The position numbers were made by a program, and so were the translations under genes. The notes under the pieces were generated by a model. The model was not told where the DNA came from. It saw only the letters and a program-made list of their open reading frames with translations, and did no database searches. Below are positions 55,838-64,000 of a DNA stretch of 64,000 nt, in pieces. The first letter of the stretch is position 1, and the number at the start of each line of letters is the position of its first letter. This DNA is from Bog-756 sp963812885 (GTDB taxonomy: Bacteria > Actinomycetota > Acidimicrobiia > Acidimicrobiales > RAAP-2): assembly GCA_963812885.1 (NCBI GenBank), contig CAWEWZ010000006.1:62001-126000 (forward strand), in the 5' to 3' direction.

Positions 55838-58186
55838 TCAGCGTGCTGAAGTCAACGCCTTCGTCCTGCCTGCCGTCCTGTCCACCAGGGGGATCACTTC
55901 GTCTGCCGGAAGGGGCCTGGCAAAGAGATACCCCTGGCCGTAGTCGACGCCCTCGGACCGGAGCCACGCCCGCTGATTGTGGTTCTCGATGCACTCTGCG
56001 GTGGTGGCGATGCCCAGGGCCTTGCCCAGCTGGACCAGGGTGTGGACGAGGGCGCCGGACTCGGCCGTGCGGCCGACATCCGTCACGAAGGCCCCGTCGA
56101 TCTTCAGGACGTCGATGGGGAGCTGCTGGAGATAGGCCATCGATGAGTACCCCGTTCCGAAGTCGTCGATGGCGATCCGCACCCCGATGCCCTTCAACCG
56201 CTTGAGACGGGCTGAAGACGCCAGGACGTCGTGCATCAGGGTCGTCTCGGTCAACTCGAGGACCAGCAGCGTGGGATCGAAGCCACTCCCGGAGAGCGCA
56301 TCATGCACATCGTTGACGATCTCGTCCCGCCCGAGCTGCGCAGCAGCGACGTTGACCGATACCGAAAGGCGATGGCCCTGGCGCTGCCAGCTCGCACCCT
56401 GTCGGCACGCCTCGAGGAGCACCCATTTCCCGACGGGAACGATGAGGCCACTCGATTCGAGTGCAGGGATGAAATCGTTCGGCTGGACAACGCCTCGCTC
56501 GGGATGTTCCCAGCGCAGGAGCGCCTCCACGCCCTTGACGGCACCCGAGGAGAGCTCGACGATGGGTTGGTAGACGAGGAACAGTTCTCCGGCCTCGAAG
56601 GCACGATGGAGGTCGACATCGAGATGTCGGTGGTCGTCGACGGCCTTCTTCATCGGGGGGGTGAACACGGAGATCTGGTTCTTTCCGGCGCTCTTGGCCC
56701 GGTAGAGAGCGATGTCGGCGTCCCTGAGGAGCTCCTCGGGAGTGCCCTGGTCACCGGTGGCGACGCCGATGCTGGCCGTCACGCTCAGCGGAGCACCAAC
56801 CGCCATCGGGATAGGATCGTGGAAGGCGCGGAGCATCCGGTCCGCCACCGCGTCGGCACCGGAGGTGAGGGATCTCCCCTCGACCAGGACGACGAACTCG
56901 TCGCCCCCGAGCCGCCCGACGGTGTCGGCTTCACGGACGGTGTCTGCCAGCCTTGCCGCCACCCCTCGCAACAACTGATCGCCTACGTCGTGGCCCAAGG
57001 TGTCGTTGATGTCCTTGAAGTTGTCGATGTCGAGGAACAGAGTGGCCACCGGCGTGCTGTCCCTGTGGGCCCGCGCCAGCATTGACGCCATCCGATCGAG
57101 GATGAGCGCTCGATTGGGAAGTCCGGTGAGTGAGTCGTGGAATGCCTGGTAGCGAAGCTGCTCGGTGCGCTCGTTTACCAACAGCACGGCTCGGGAGCGA
57201 CCTGTGCCCAACAGGAAGATCACGACTGCCAGCAGCGCCGACAACGTGACACCACCGAGAAGGAGCAGGATGCCGCTCTCGCCTGCGAAGCCCCCGCTGC
57301 CGGCCGGCCCGCCTGTCACCACCACGTACCATCCGTTGTGAAGATCGATGGTTGCCGACTGCGATCCCGGCTGGGCGGTCCCGGCGCCAAAGGTCACCGC
57401 GGAGCCCCTGCCGTGGAAGTGGAACGCCACTGCGGTGGCGGGATGGTTCCTCAGTGCAGCGGTCAGGAGCATTTGGGGCTCGATCGATGTGCCCGTCCAT
57501 CCGAGAAACGCGGCCCGTCGGGCTCGGATCGTGCTCGGCGTGCCACCCCCCCGATAGACGGGCGTTCCGAGTACCAGGACCTCGCTGGTGCCGGACCCGT
57601 AGGGAACGTAGGCACCCTGGCCCGAGTCGCGGGCTCTGAGGAGGGGTCCGCCCAGTTCGGTGGCGCAGAAATCGAAACCAGCCGCAGTCGTTGATCGGCC
57701 GGTACGCGACTGCGAAGCCGTCGCCAGGCAGTAGTAGGGACGATTCCCGACGGGTGTGACCTGGAAAGTCCCGTTCGCGGCCAGGGGGCCAGCGGGGTCG
57801 GACACGGCGCGTGCGGCGAATGCGCTCAGTTGCGATTTCGGAACCACCACCAGCTCGGCGATCCCCAGCACTTCGGGATAGCGCTTGAATGCGCGCACTG
57901 AGCTGGTCCATTGGAGAAGGCTCGATTGGGAGACGTCGGGGTCGCGGACCATAACGGCTCCGCTGGACACGACGAGATCCTGCTCGTGTTGAATGTTGAG
58001 TTCGAGGGTGGCGGCGATCTCCTGCGACGAGGTCACGAATGCCTGGTGGGATCGTTGACTCTCATTTCGGGCCATCGCCATCGCGCCCAGGATCGAGCCG
58101 ATCGTGCCGACGACGATCAACACCACCGCAGCGAGAACCCAGAGGCGGTTTCGCGGGCCAAGCTGCACCGCCCGATGTGCTCCCAT
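55838..58186 (-). CDS. Membrane GGDEF-EAL c-di-GMP protein with CHASE-like sensor
   Basis: 782 residues. A first membrane helix (about 14-36), an extracytoplasmic domain of about 250 residues resembling CHASE sensors, and a second helix (about 305-327). The GGDEF domain then keeps LGGDEFVVL, and the EAL domain keeps GVEALLRW, ELTETTLM, IDDFGTGYSS, LKIDG and GQGYLFARP, so both cyclase and phosphodiesterase residues look intact. The usual AEGVE is AECIE, keeping the Glu. AGGAGGGG lies upstream of the ATG. It precedes the damaged PilB-like gene by 36 bases, a common pairing of c-di-GMP with type IV pili. Confidence 0.9.
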   Translation of the reverse strand: MGAHRAVQLGPRNRLWVLAAVVLIVVGTIGSILGAMAMARNESQRSHQAFVTSSQEIAATLELNIQHEQDLVVSSGAVMVRDPDVSQSSLLQWTSSVRAFKRYPEVLGIAELVVVPKSQLSAFAARAVSDPAGPLAANGTFQVTPVGNRPYYCLATASQSRTGRSTTAAGFDFCATELGGPLLRARDSGQGAYVPYGSGTSEVLVLGTPVYRGGGTPSTIRARRAAFLGWTGTSIEPQMLLTAALRNHPATAVAFHFHGRGSAVTFGAGTAQPGSQSATIDLHNGWYVVVTGGPAGSGGFAGESGILLLLGGVTLSALLAVVIFLLGTGRSRAVLLVNERTEQLRYQAFHDSLTGLPNRALILDRMASMLARAHRDSTPVATLFLDIDNFKDINDTLGHDVGDQLLRGVAARLADTVREADTVGRLGGDEFVVLVEGRSLTSGADAVADRMLRAFHDPIPMAVGAPLSVTASIGVATGDQGTPEELLRDADIALYRAKSAGKNQISVFTPPMKKAVDDHRHLDVDLHRAFEAGELFLVYQPIVELSSGAVKGVEALLRWEHPERGVVQPNDFIPALESSGLIVPVGKWVLLEACRQGASWQRQGHRLSVSVNVAAAQLGRDEIVNDVHDALSGSGFDPTLLVLELTETTLMHDVLASSARLKRLKGIGVRIAIDDFGTGYSSMAYLQQLPIDVLKIDGAFVTDVGRTAESGALVHTLVQLGKALGIATTAECIENHNQRAWLRSEGVDYGQGYLFARPLPADEVIPLVDRTAGRTKALTSAR

Positions 58187-58350
58187 GATCTGCCCCTCCT
58201 GTGTGACAGCGGGTCGGCGCGCTGCCGGTCGCCTTCAGGTCAGCGAGCAACCGAGCCGGCTGAAGTGCCGACTGGACTCTGGTCCCGGCTGTCCCTCATG
58301 ACTCCATCGTCGACCCCCTGCCCATGATCTCGATAGAGCCAAAGGTCCCG

Positions 58351-58869
58351 TTATCGGCCGCTGCGCCTGTCTGCGAAGAATTCGGACAACTGGTCGGACG
58401 CCGCTCGGGCGCGGACCCCGGCGGTGACCGCGACCTCGTGATTGAGCCGGGGGTCGGCACACAGGTTGTAGAGCGATCCGCACGCACCGGCCTTGAGATC
58501 GGGAGCCCCGAAGACCAGTCGTCCCAGTCGGGCGGCGACCAGCCCTCCGGCGCACATCGGGCACGGTTCCAGGGTCACCACCAGGGTCACGTCGGAGAGG
58601 CGCCAGGTCCCGAGCACGGCGGCTGCGTCGGACAGCGTCAGCAGCTCGGCGTGGGCGGTGGGGTCGCCTCGCTTCTCCCGCTCGTTGTGGCGGGCGGCGA
58701 TGACCCGTCCATCCACCAGGGCCACCGCCCCCACCGGAACATCGCCGTGGCCCGTCGCCGCCGCCGCCTCGGCCAGCGCCAGACCCATGGCCTCGTCGTC
58801 GGTCAGCCGTCCACCAGCACCCCGTTCGCCAGGCGGAGTCGGGAGCGGTTGTGTCGCGTCAGTACCCAT
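58351..58869 (-). CDS. tadA: tRNA-specific adenosine deaminase
   Basis: 172 residues. Zinc and catalytic motifs TAHAELL (HAE) and EPCPMCAGG (PCxxC) are intact. It makes inosine-34 in tRNA-Arg(ACG). The start is taken as ATG 58869, just below the tRNA-Ser gene; the first ~35 residues are poorly conserved, and a later ATG could be used. It sits in the usual actinobacterial neighbourhood with tRNA-Ser, SRP RNA and dnaX. Confidence 0.9.
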   Translation of the reverse strand: MGTDATQPLPTPPGERGAGGRLTDDEAMGLALAEAAAATGHGDVPVGAVALVDGRVIAARHNEREKRGDPTAHAELLTLSDAAAVLGTWRLSDVTLVVTLEPCPMCAGGLVAARLGRLVFGAPDLKAGACGSLYNLCADPRLNHEVAVTAGVRARAASDQLSEFFADRRSGR

Positions 58870-58870
58870 G

Positions 58871-58958
58871 TGGCGGAGGCGGTGGGATTTGAACCCACGG
58901 TGAGTTTCCCCACACACGATTTCCAGTCGTGCCGATTCGGCCGCTCTCGCACGCCTCC
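58871..58958 (-). tRNA. tRNA-Ser (GGA)
   Basis: 88 nt on the minus strand including an encoded CCA (58871-58873). Acceptor GGAGGCG/CGCCTCC, anticodon stem-loop CACGA-CTGGAAA-TCGTG with anticodon GGA, long variable arm, T-arm GGGTTCAAATCC. Discriminator G. Confidence 0.93.
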
Positions 58959-59138
58959 GGACGTTCGGGGCCCGAGGAGTGGTCCAAGGGTCCCAACAGC
59001 TTCGACAGGCTACTCCGCCCCTCTGTCCCGACCCGACGGAGCCGAGGTCTGTGGACGAGCTTCCCGCGGGCGTCTCGCCCGTGCCGGGCCTGCCCCGGCC
59101 ATCGCCGGCGCGCGCCAGGAGCTAGCATTCGGCTGCCC

Positions 59139-59249
59139 CGGCGTTGGGTGCGGCGGCTGGGTCCTGCGCAACGTCCTCCCGTGAATCGAGTCAGGGTCGG
59201 AAGGCAGCAGCTCTCAGCGGGTCAGGCCGTGTGCCGCAGTCAACCTGGC
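59139..59249 (+). ncRNA. ffs: SRP RNA (4.5S, small bacterial type)
   Basis: The conserved apical core GTCAGGGTCGGAAGGCAGCAG lies at about 59191-59211, with the GGAA tetraloop-type apex that Ffh binds. Flanking arms pair: TGCGGC near 59149 with GCCGCA near 59233. It lies immediately before dnaX, its normal position in many actinobacteria. A TAGCAT -10 candidate is at 59123-59128. Ends are approximate. Confidence 0.82.
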
Positions 59250-59300
59250 CGTCGCACCGAGCGCCGGGGCCGGTGGTGGCCCCCGATAGGCTCACCCGAC

Positions 59301-61201
59301 GTGGCCGAGACACCCGACGAGACTCCCTACCAGTCGTTGTATCGGCGATTCCGACCGTCCACGTTCGGCGAGGTGCGGGGACAGGACCACGTCGTCCTCG
59401 CCCTCCGGAACGCCGTCCGAGACGGCCGGGTGGCCCACGCCTACCTCTTCAGCGGTCCGAGGGGGACCGGCAAGACGTCGACGGCGCGGATCCTGGCCAA
59501 GGCCCTCAACTGCACCGATCTGCGCGATGGGGAGCCCTGCGGCGTCTGCGCCTCCTGTGTCGAAATCGCCAAGGGCACCTCGCTCGACGTCCACGAGCTC
59601 GATGCGGCATCGAACAACGGCGTGGAGGCCATGCGCGACCTGGTGTCCCGAGCCGCCCTCGGCACCCCCGGCCGCCAGAAGGTCTACATCGTCGACGAGG
59701 TCCACATGCTGTCCACGCCGGCCTCGAATGCCCTGCTGAAGACGCTGGAGGAGCCACCCGCCCACGTCGTGTTCGTGCTGGCCACCACCGATCCCCAAAA
59801 GGTGCTGCCCACCATCCGTAGCCGCACCCAGCATTTCGAGTTCCGTCTCCTGGGCCCCGAGACGCTCGGTGATCTGCTCGAGCAGGTCCGGCGGGACGCC
59901 CACCTCGACGTGCCCGACGAGGCACTGGACCTGGCCGTGCGCCGCGGCCGCGGGTCGGCCCGGGACGCGCTGTCCGTGCTCGATCAGGTGGTGGCCTCCG
60001 ACTCGGTCGACGATGACCTGCCCGAGCTCGACGAGGTCGTCGAGGCCCTGGCCGAACGCGATGTCAGCCGGGCCCTGGTGGCGGTGGCCCATCTGACGTC
60101 AGCCGGATTCAGCCCCCAGCAGTTGGCCGGCGACCTGGTCGACTATCTCCGGCAGGGATTCCTGGCCCTGGTCGCTCCCGACCTCCTCGGAGTCCCGGGC
60201 ACGGAGCAGGATGGGCTGTCCGCCCAGGCGGAGCGGGTGGGGCTGGCCACGCTGGTCCGGGCCATGGAGGTCCTGGGTGAGGCCCAGGTGTCGATGCGGG
60301 ACGCACCCGACCCGCGGGTCAATCTCGAAGTGGCCCTGGTGCGCCTGGCCCACCCCGAGGCCGACGATTCACCGCAGGCCCTGCTGACCCGCATCGAGCG
60401 ACTGGAGGCCGCCGGACGGGGGGCCCCGTCGCATCTCGACTCCCCACGCCCCACGGGCAGCCCGGCGGAGCAGACGGAAGTGCCGACGGCACCCGAATCA
60501 CCGGGCCGCGCCGGCGCGCCCGGCCCACGCCCGTCGGGCAAGACGTTGGGAGCGGTGCGCCGACAGGCGCCGCCGCCGCCGGCTCCGGCGCCCGAGCCGG
60601 CGGCAGCCCCGTCCCCGGCCGCATCTGCCGGACCGCCACCGTCGACGCCGGGGCCCGAGCCGTCGACTCCCGTCCCCACCCGCGACCAACTGGTGCAGGC
60701 CTGGGGCGATCACATCATCGGCCGGCTCCGGCCGAAGGCCAAGGCGCTGTTCCAGGCGGGCCGGTTCGTGGCGGTCGAGGACGACAAGGCCGTCTTCGGG
60801 CTGCCCAACGAGATTCACCGCGCCCGGTGTGAGGAGGTGCGGGGGGAGATCGAGTCGGCCCTCGCCGATCATTTCGGCAGGCCGGTCGGACTGGTCCTGG
60901 TGGTCGACGACGGATCCGACGGCGGCCCCGGCCCCGGACCCGATCCCACGGCGGGCCGGCCGGGCCGGCCGGGCCGGCGTCGTCTGCCCCGGTCCGGGCG
61001 TCGCCGTCCCCGGCCCCGGGCTCCGGGCCCGCCGATGTCGAACCGGCCCGGGCCGTGCAGGACCGGCGGGAGAAGGGCCCCGAGGAGACCGAGGACCTCT
61101 CCGTGTTCGACGAGTCCGAGCTCGGCGAGGTCGCCGACATCGACAACTCGGCCGAGTCCAGGGTGCTGAAGGCCTTCCCGGGTGCCGAGGAGGTCGGTTA
61201 G
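59301..61201 (+). CDS. dnaX: DNA polymerase III subunit gamma/tau (frameshifted near the C-terminus)
   Basis: About 633 residues. Clamp-loader AAA+ core: SLYRRFRPSTFGEVRGQ, Walker A SGPRGTGKTSTARILA, a C4 zinc module from CGVCASC, Walker B VYIVDEVHML, SRC-like motif TIRSRTQHFEF. A Pro/Ala-rich linker and a tau-like C-terminal domain follow (QAWGDHIIGRLRPKAKALF). In the Gly/Pro/Arg-rich stretch near 60950-60990 (GGCCGGCC repeats) a net one-base change is needed to reach the acidic ending DLSVFDESELGEVADID and TAG 61201, which overlaps the recR start. GTG start. Confidence 0.93.
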
Positions 61202-61806
61202 TGGCGATCTTCTCCGGGCCGCTGCAATCACTCATCGACGAGCTGGGCCGCCTCCCCGGAGTCGGGCCCAAGTCGGCGCAGCGGATCACCTTCCACCTGC
61301 TCAAGGTGGCCCCCGAGGACGCGCTGCGCCTCGCCGAGGCGATCATCGCCGTCAAGGAGCGGATCACCCTGTGCACCCGTTGCTTCAATGTCGCCGAAGG
61401 CGGCCTGTGCGCGATCTGCACCGACGACCGGCGCGACGCCACGTCGGTCTGCGTGGTCGAGGACCCCCGCGACATCGTGTCGGTCGAGAAGACCGGGGAG
61501 TTCACCGGCAGGTATCACGTCCTCCAGGGCGCGCTCAACCCCATCGAGGGGATCGGTCCCGACCAGCTCCGCGTCCGCGAACTGCTGGTCCGGGTCGAGG
61601 AGGAGGGTGTGACCGAGGTCATCCTGTGCACCAACCCGAACCTCGAGGGCGAAGCCACCGCCATGTACCTGGCCCGGTTGTTGAAGCCGATGGGGCTCAC
61701 CGTCACCCGGATCGCCAGCGGCCTGCCGGTGGGCGGGGACCTGGAGTACGCCGACGAACTGACGCTGGGCCGGGCCCTGGAGGGTCGGCGCGAGGTGGAC
61801 GCCTGA
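61201..61806 (+). CDS. recR: Recombination mediator protein RecR
   Basis: 201 residues: N-terminal HhH (LGRLPGVGPKSAQRITFHLL), C4 zinc finger (CTRCFNV...CAIC), Toprim domain (SVCVVEDPRDIVSVE, LCTNPNLEGEATAMYL) and a Walker-like end GLPVGGDLEYADE. Works with RecO/RecF to load RecA at gaps. The GTG overlaps the last base of the dnaX stop (TAGTG). Confidence 0.95.
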   Translation: MAIFSGPLQSLIDELGRLPGVGPKSAQRITFHLLKVAPEDALRLAEAIIAVKERITLCTRCFNVAEGGLCAICTDDRRDATSVCVVEDPRDIVSVEKTGEFTGRYHVLQGALNPIEGIGPDQLRVRELLVRVEEEGVTEVILCTNPNLEGEATAMYLARLLKPMGLTVTRIASGLPVGGDLEYADELTLGRALEGRREVDA

Positions 61807-61848
61807 CCGGGCCCGCACCGCCGGTCGCACTTGGGGCACGATGAGAGC

Positions 61849-62424
61849 ATGCCGAAGCCGAGGAGCGGTCCCGTTCGGCATGTGTGGCTGTTGCGGCACG
61901 GAAAGGCGGCCTCCGATGCGCCGTGGGGGGGCAGCGACCGCGAGCGGCCCCTCACCGGCCGGGGCCGGCGCGATGCCGCCGCTCTCGGGAAGCGGTTGGC
62001 CGACGAGGACCCGGTGCTCGGCCTCGAGGGCGTTCCCCCACCGCAGCTGGTCCTCTGTTCAGCTGCCGTCCGCACCCGGCAGACGGCCGACCTGATCGTC
62101 AAGGCCACCGGCAACCGGATTCCGATCGATTCGTTCAGCTCCCTCTACGGGGCCGACACCGACCTCGTGCTCCAGTACCTCCGCGAGATCGATGAGGGTG
62201 TCACGAGTGCCCTCGTGGTCGGCCACAACCCGACCATGTACCAGCTGGTCTGGGAGCTGTTGGCCGATCGGGGCGAGGAGGACCCGGCCGGCGACCGGGC
62301 CGTGCTGGAGGCGCACGGCTTCCCCACCTGCGCGCTGGCGGTGCTGGTTCTCGAGGTTCGGGCCTGGGAGGACGTCGCCCACGGGTGCGGGCGGCTGGCC
62401 GGGCTGTTCAAGCCTCCCTACTGA
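61849..62424 (+). CDS. SixA-type histidine phosphatase
   Basis: 191 residues. Begins VWLLRHGKAASD (RHG phosphohistidine motif), has RERPLTGRGRRDAAALG, SSAVRTRQTAD-like LCSAAVRTRQTADL, and VVGHNPTMYQLV with the second catalytic His. Matches SixA phosphohistidine phosphatases of about 160-190 residues. Target protein unknown. It lies 42 bases after recR and may share its transcript. ATG at 61849. Confidence 0.85.
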   Translation: MPKPRSGPVRHVWLLRHGKAASDAPWGGSDRERPLTGRGRRDAAALGKRLADEDPVLGLEGVPPPQLVLCSAAVRTRQTADLIVKATGNRIPIDSFSSLYGADTDLVLQYLREIDEGVTSALVVGHNPTMYQLVWELLADRGEEDPAGDRAVLEAHGFPTCALAVLVLEVRAWEDVAHGCGRLAGLFKPPY

Positions 62425-62433
62425 GACCGGCGG

Positions 62434-63615
62434 TCAGAGCGTGCGCAGAACGGCCGCGTCCCCCTGGCCTCCGCCACCGCACAGGCTCACCGCCGCGGTA
62501 CCGCCGCCCCGGCGCTTGAGCTCGAAGAGGGAGGTCAGAGCCACCCGTGTGCCGGACATGCCCACCGGATGGCCGAGGGCGATGGCGCCACCGTTCACGT
62601 TGACCACATCCTCGCTGATCCCGAGGGCCTCGCCCGACGCGCACCCCACCGCGGCAAAGGCCTCGTTGATCTCGAAGATGTCGATGTCCTTCGTGGTCAG
62701 ACCGGCCTTGGCCAGCGCCGCCGCAATGGCATTCGACGGCTGGAGGAGCAACGACGGATCGGGCCCTGCGACCTGTCCGTAGCTGATCAGCTCGCCGAGC
62801 GGGGACGCGCCGAGCTCCTCGGCCTTGGCCTTGGACATCACGATGACGGCGGCGGCGCCGTCGGAGATCTGGGACGCGTTTCCGGCGGTGATGGTGCCGT
62901 TCTTGTCGAAGGCGGGACGAAGCTTGCCCAGCGACTCCGCCGTCGTCTCCGGCCGCACGCCCTCGTCGGTGTCGACGACCAGCGGGTCACCCTTGCGCTG
63001 GGGCACGCTCACCGGGACGATCTCGTCGGCGAATTTCCCGTCCTTGATGGCGGCCGCGGCCCGTTCGTGGGAGAGGGCGCTGAAGGCGTCCTGGCGCTCA
63101 CGGGACACTCCGTCGGCACCGTTGTAGCGCTCGGTCCCGAGTCCCATGGCGCAGTTGTCGAAGGCGCAGAACAGGCCGTCGTACATCATCGAGTCGACCA
63201 GGGTTCCGTCCCCGATCCGGTATCCGGCGCGCGCCCCGGGCAGCAGGTAGGGAGCCTGGGTCATCGACTCCATGCCGCCGGCCACGACGATTTCGGCGTC
63301 CCCGGCGTTGATCATCAGGTCGGCCAGGTAGATGGTGTTCAGGCCGGAGAGGCAGACCTTGTTGACGGTGGTGGCCGGGACGCTCATCGGGATCCCGGCG
63401 TTGGCGGCGGCCTGGCGGGCGGTGATCTGGCCCGCCCCGGCCTGGATCACCTGACCCATCAGCACGTAGTCGACCTGCTCGGGCTTCACGCCTGCCCGCT
63501 CGAGGGCGGCGGCGATGGCGAATCCCCCCAGCTCGGTGGCGGCGAACCCGCCGAGGGCTCCTGCGAGCTTGCCGATCGGGGTCCGGGCCCCTGTGACGAT
63601 GACGGTTCCGGGCAT
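62434..63615 (-). CDS. Acetyl-CoA acetyltransferase (thiolase)
   Basis: 393 residues. Active-site Cys in NKVCLSGLN, the acid-base pair in IALGHPVGMSG (His) and SLCGGGGQG (Cys), and NEAFAAV complete the thiolase site. It condenses two acetyl-CoA or cleaves acetoacetyl-CoA. It is divergent from crotonyl-CoA carboxylase/reductase, so it may open the ethylmalonyl-CoA or polyhydroxybutyrate route. ATG start. Confidence 0.93.
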   Translation of the reverse strand: MPGTVIVTGARTPIGKLAGALGGFAATELGGFAIAAALERAGVKPEQVDYVLMGQVIQAGAGQITARQAAANAGIPMSVPATTVNKVCLSGLNTIYLADLMINAGDAEIVVAGGMESMTQAPYLLPGARAGYRIGDGTLVDSMMYDGLFCAFDNCAMGLGTERYNGADGVSRERQDAFSALSHERAAAAIKDGKFADEIVPVSVPQRKGDPLVVDTDEGVRPETTAESLGKLRPAFDKNGTITAGNASQISDGAAAVIVMSKAKAEELGASPLGELISYGQVAGPDPSLLLQPSNAIAAALAKAGLTTKDIDIFEINEAFAAVGCASGEALGISEDVVNVNGGAIALGHPVGMSGTRVALTSLFELKRRGGGTAAVSLCGGGGQGDAAVLRTL

Positions 63616-63792
63616 GACGTCCTCCGCGGCCCTGCGGCCAGTTCAAGCGGCGCTCCCCACTGGCTCGCCACGATGACCGCCCCATGATACGGCCTGGCCC
63701 GAGGGGACGACCACAGCCGCCGCAACCGGGCGGTGGCGGCACCCGGCTCCCCCGGGGCCGGGTGGATGTCGGCAAGCTATCCTCGCCCTCCC

Positions 63793-64000
63793 ATGCAGGA
63801 GTTCCTCTCAGCCATCCAATCCGGCGTGTCGGGCGACGAACTGGCGGAGATCCCGCTGCCCGATTCCTATCGTGCCGCCTTCGTGCTCCGCGACGAGGTC
63901 GGGATGTTCGAGGGCCTCGAATCCGAGGACAAGGACCCGAGGAAGTCACTCCACGTGAGCGAGGTCCCCATCCCCGAGCTGGCCCCGGACGAGGCCTACG
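63793..64000 (+). CDS. ccr: Crotonyl-CoA carboxylase/reductase, N-terminal part
   Basis: 69 codons before the window ends. MQEFLSAIQSG, IPLPDSYRAAFVLRDEVGMFEGLES and KDPRKSLHVSEVPIPELAPDEAY match the start of Ccr, an MDR-family enzyme that reductively carboxylates crotonyl-CoA to ethylmalonyl-CoA with NADPH and CO2. The catalytic domains lie beyond the window. Divergent from the thiolase; no strong Shine-Dalgarno. Confidence 0.85.
   Translation, partial: MQEFLSAIQSGVSGDELAEIPLPDSYRAAFVLRDEVGMFEGLESEDKDPRKSLHVSEVPIPELAPDEAY

Noticed and set aside
60950..60990. GGCCGGCC-type tandem repeats as a mobile or CRISPR-like repeat
   Set aside because: They are codons of a Gly/Pro/Arg linker in dnaX with no spacers.
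60940..61000. Programmed frameshift in dnaX producing gamma and tau forms
   Set aside because: There is no A-rich slippery site or downstream stem of the E. coli type; the break is in a GC repeat stretch and fits a sequencing error.
1..64000. CRISPR arrays, insertion sequences, prophage genes, rRNA
   Set aside because: Looked for on both strands; no transposase or integrase motifs, no spaced direct repeats and no rRNA signatures were seen.

Overview
The window is high-GC DNA (many GTG starts, ATGA/GTGA gene overlaps) from an actinomycete. Mycothiol-dependent formaldehyde oxidation, a MarP-type protease, a DUF3052-like gene and the order tadA / tRNA-Ser / SRP RNA / dnaX / recR all point to Actinomycetota. 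Crotonyl-CoA carboxylase/reductase, repeat lipoproteins and the general gene mix suggest class Acidimicrobiia, but that finer placement is inference.

Layout. 1-2.6 kb: end of an SRPBCC protein, adenylate kinase, polyphosphate kinase 2, an NTF2-like protein. 2.4-23 kb: a large catabolic island with a dimethylglycine/sarcosine-type dehydrogenase, a metallo-hydrolase, S-(hydroxymethyl)mycothiol dehydrogenase, a Rieske oxygenase of the betaine-demethylase type, an acyl-CoA dehydrogenase, a DAO-type oxidase with a cupin, an NDP-forming acyl-CoA synthetase, a phytoene-desaturase-like oxidoreductase, a TetR/BetI-like regulator, a PotABCD-type importer, a class III aminotransferase and NAD-dependent formate dehydrogenase. 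Four near-identical palindromes (ACTGAAnnTTCAGT type), plus one degenerate copy, sit at the divergent promoters of this island and suggest one regulon. The natural reading is import of a methylated amine, demethylation, and oxidation of the released formaldehyde through mycothiol to formate and CO2. 23-30.6 kb: a decayed secreted-protein remnant, a PLP decarboxylase, a methyltransferase, an unknown protein beside a DNA methyltransferase (possible restriction module), a repeat lipoprotein and an RDD protein. 30.8-36.9 kb: MarP-like protease, GH15 enzyme with a histone-like tail, metallo-hydrolase, DMT transporter, small lipoprotein.

36.9-45.6 kb is an almost complete molybdenum unit: moaB, moaE, moeA, moaA, moaD, moaC, a MerR-Mop regulator, modABC, and convergently a TAT-exported molybdopterin oxidoreductase with a membrane cytochrome b partner. 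45.8-58.2 kb: adenosine deaminase, a damaged DUF3052 gene, pyrF, a TMEM175-type channel, a glycosyltransferase, a VOC protein, tRNA-Lys, lysS, a TraR/DksA-type protein, a small HTH protein behind an elaborate operator, tRNA-Ser(CGA), a damaged PilB/GspE ATPase and a GGDEF-EAL protein. 58.3-64 kb: tadA, tRNA-Ser(GGA), SRP RNA, dnaX, recR, a SixA-type phosphatase, an acetyl-CoA acetyltransferase and the start of crotonyl-CoA carboxylase/reductase.

A technical point governs how to read the annotation. More than 20 otherwise well-conserved genes are broken by single-base shifts, mostly one extra base and often in short G or C runs. These look like consensus errors rather than pseudogenes, so coordinates below are given for the whole repaired gene and each shift is noted.
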